DNA of 64,000 nucleotides, from positions 1 through 64,000 of the forward strand of contig NZ_ALWO02000006.1 in assembly GCF_000295935.2 (NCBI RefSeq), in the 5' to 3' direction. This stretch comes from Indibacter alkaliphilus LW1. Lineage in GTDB: Bacteria > Bacteroidota > Bacteroidia > Cytophagales > Cyclobacteriaceae. Of the stretch, positions 63,547 to 64,000 are shown in pieces. Below the pieces are notes generated by a model. It was not told the origin of the DNA, ran no database searches, and worked only from the letters and a program-made list of their open reading frames with translations. The position numbers and the translations under genes were made by a program. Each line of letters opens with the position of its first letter. Position 1 is the stretch's first letter.

Positions 63547-64000
63547 TAGAATACCAGAATCTGAACTGATCATCAATCCTGATGGAAGCATCTATCATCT
63601 CAATTTGAAGCCAGAACATCTGGCTTCAACTGTTATTACTGTAGGCGACCCCGATCGTGTACAAAAGGTTTCTCAGTATTTTGATGAAGTGGAATTCACC
63701 ATGTCCAAAAGGGAGTTTGTGACCCACACAGGAACCTACAATGGCAAGCGCATCACAGTAATGAGTACCGGAATGGGCACAGACAATATCGAGATATTTA
63801 TGACAGAACTGGATGCTTTGGTTAATGTGGACCTGGCTACCCGGTTGCCCAAAGAACAACATACCAGTTTGGACATAATCCGAGTTGGGACCTCCGGTAG
63901 CATGCAAACTGACATTCCTGCAGGAGCCATGTTGGCTTCAGCATTTGGAATAGGCCTCGACACATTAATGGCCTTTTACAATACTGAATATTCGGAATTA
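63539..64000 (+). CDS. Nucleoside phosphorylase, 3'-truncated by the window end
   Basis: From the ATG at 63539 the frame is open to the window edge (154 codons). TVITVGDPDRV is the phosphate-binding start of the uridine/purine nucleoside phosphorylase family, and VMSTGMGTDNIEIFM plus IIRVGTSGS are further family motifs. It would split nucleosides with phosphate for salvage. It overlaps trhO by 8 bp, so the two are probably co-transcribed. The C-terminus is not visible. Confidence 0.92.
   Translation, partial: MNNRIPESELIINPDGSIYHLNLKPEHLASTVITVGDPDRVQKVSQYFDEVEFTMSKREFVTHTGTYNGKRITVMSTGMGTDNIEIFMTELDALVNVDLATRLPKEQHTSLDIIRVGTSGSMQTDIPAGAMLASAFGIGLDTLMAFYNTEYSEL

Overview
The window looks like a chromosomal segment of a Bacteroidota bacterium, most likely of the Cyclobacteriaceae (Algoriphagus/Belliella-like). 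This is an inference from gene content and signals: a SusC/SusD pair, many short secreted lipoproteins, promoters with the Bacteroidota -7 box TAnnTTTG, few Shine-Dalgarno sites, a NrdB of the eukaryote-like type, and a Ccm system with a cysteine-type CcmE. No species can be assigned from the sequence alone.

Positions 241-19928 are an integrated genomic island. A complete tRNA-Arg(ACG) gene lies inside a 90-bp perfect direct repeat at each end, a tyrosine recombinase sits just inside the left end, and GGGAGACAA-type motifs with the same 13-bp spacing occur inside both ends, as expected for integrase arm sites. The cargo is a type I restriction-modification locus (hsdM, hsdS, hsdR) interrupted by three genes: a TIR-domain protein, a DUF262/HNH GmrSD-like protein and an unrecognised protein. 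A broken copy of the 3' end of hsdS lies directly after the TIR gene. The island also holds an SF2-helicase-like protein lacking the Walker A lysine, a broken BRO antirepressor gene, a DUF4846 lipoprotein, a phage-type RecA-like ATPase, a DUF3871 protein and a RadC-family protein. No relaxase, portal or capsid gene is visible, so this looks like a small, non-self-transmissible defence island.

From 19.9 kb on the content is ordinary chromosome: an outer-membrane barrel protein; a minus-strand block of SusC, SusD and a very large BNR/VPS10-repeat protein; ribosomal proteins L27 and L21; nrdB-nrdA; a membrane dipeptidase; a secreted esterase-like lipoprotein; acyl-ACP desaturase; pirin; a DUF2520 dehydrogenase; a cytochrome c maturation cluster (ccmB, C, D, E, F on the minus strand); DUF2200; and htpG.

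Positions 48.3-51.2 kb hold a compact operon that I do not recognise as a described system: a 70-aa secreted Cys/Gly-rich peptide, a DUF4221 lipoprotein, a thioredoxin-like CPSC lipoprotein and a second propeller-like lipoprotein. Next comes an assimilatory sulfate reduction region: an Rrf2 regulator, DUF2061, cysH, cysD, cysN, a siroheme sulfite reductase fused to a HEPN domain, and the siroheme genes cobA and a Met8-type gene. Its gaps carry a family of short repeats placed directly behind stop codons. The right end holds an outer-membrane protein, DUF2851, a NeuD-like acyltransferase, trhO and the start of a nucleoside phosphorylase that runs off the window.
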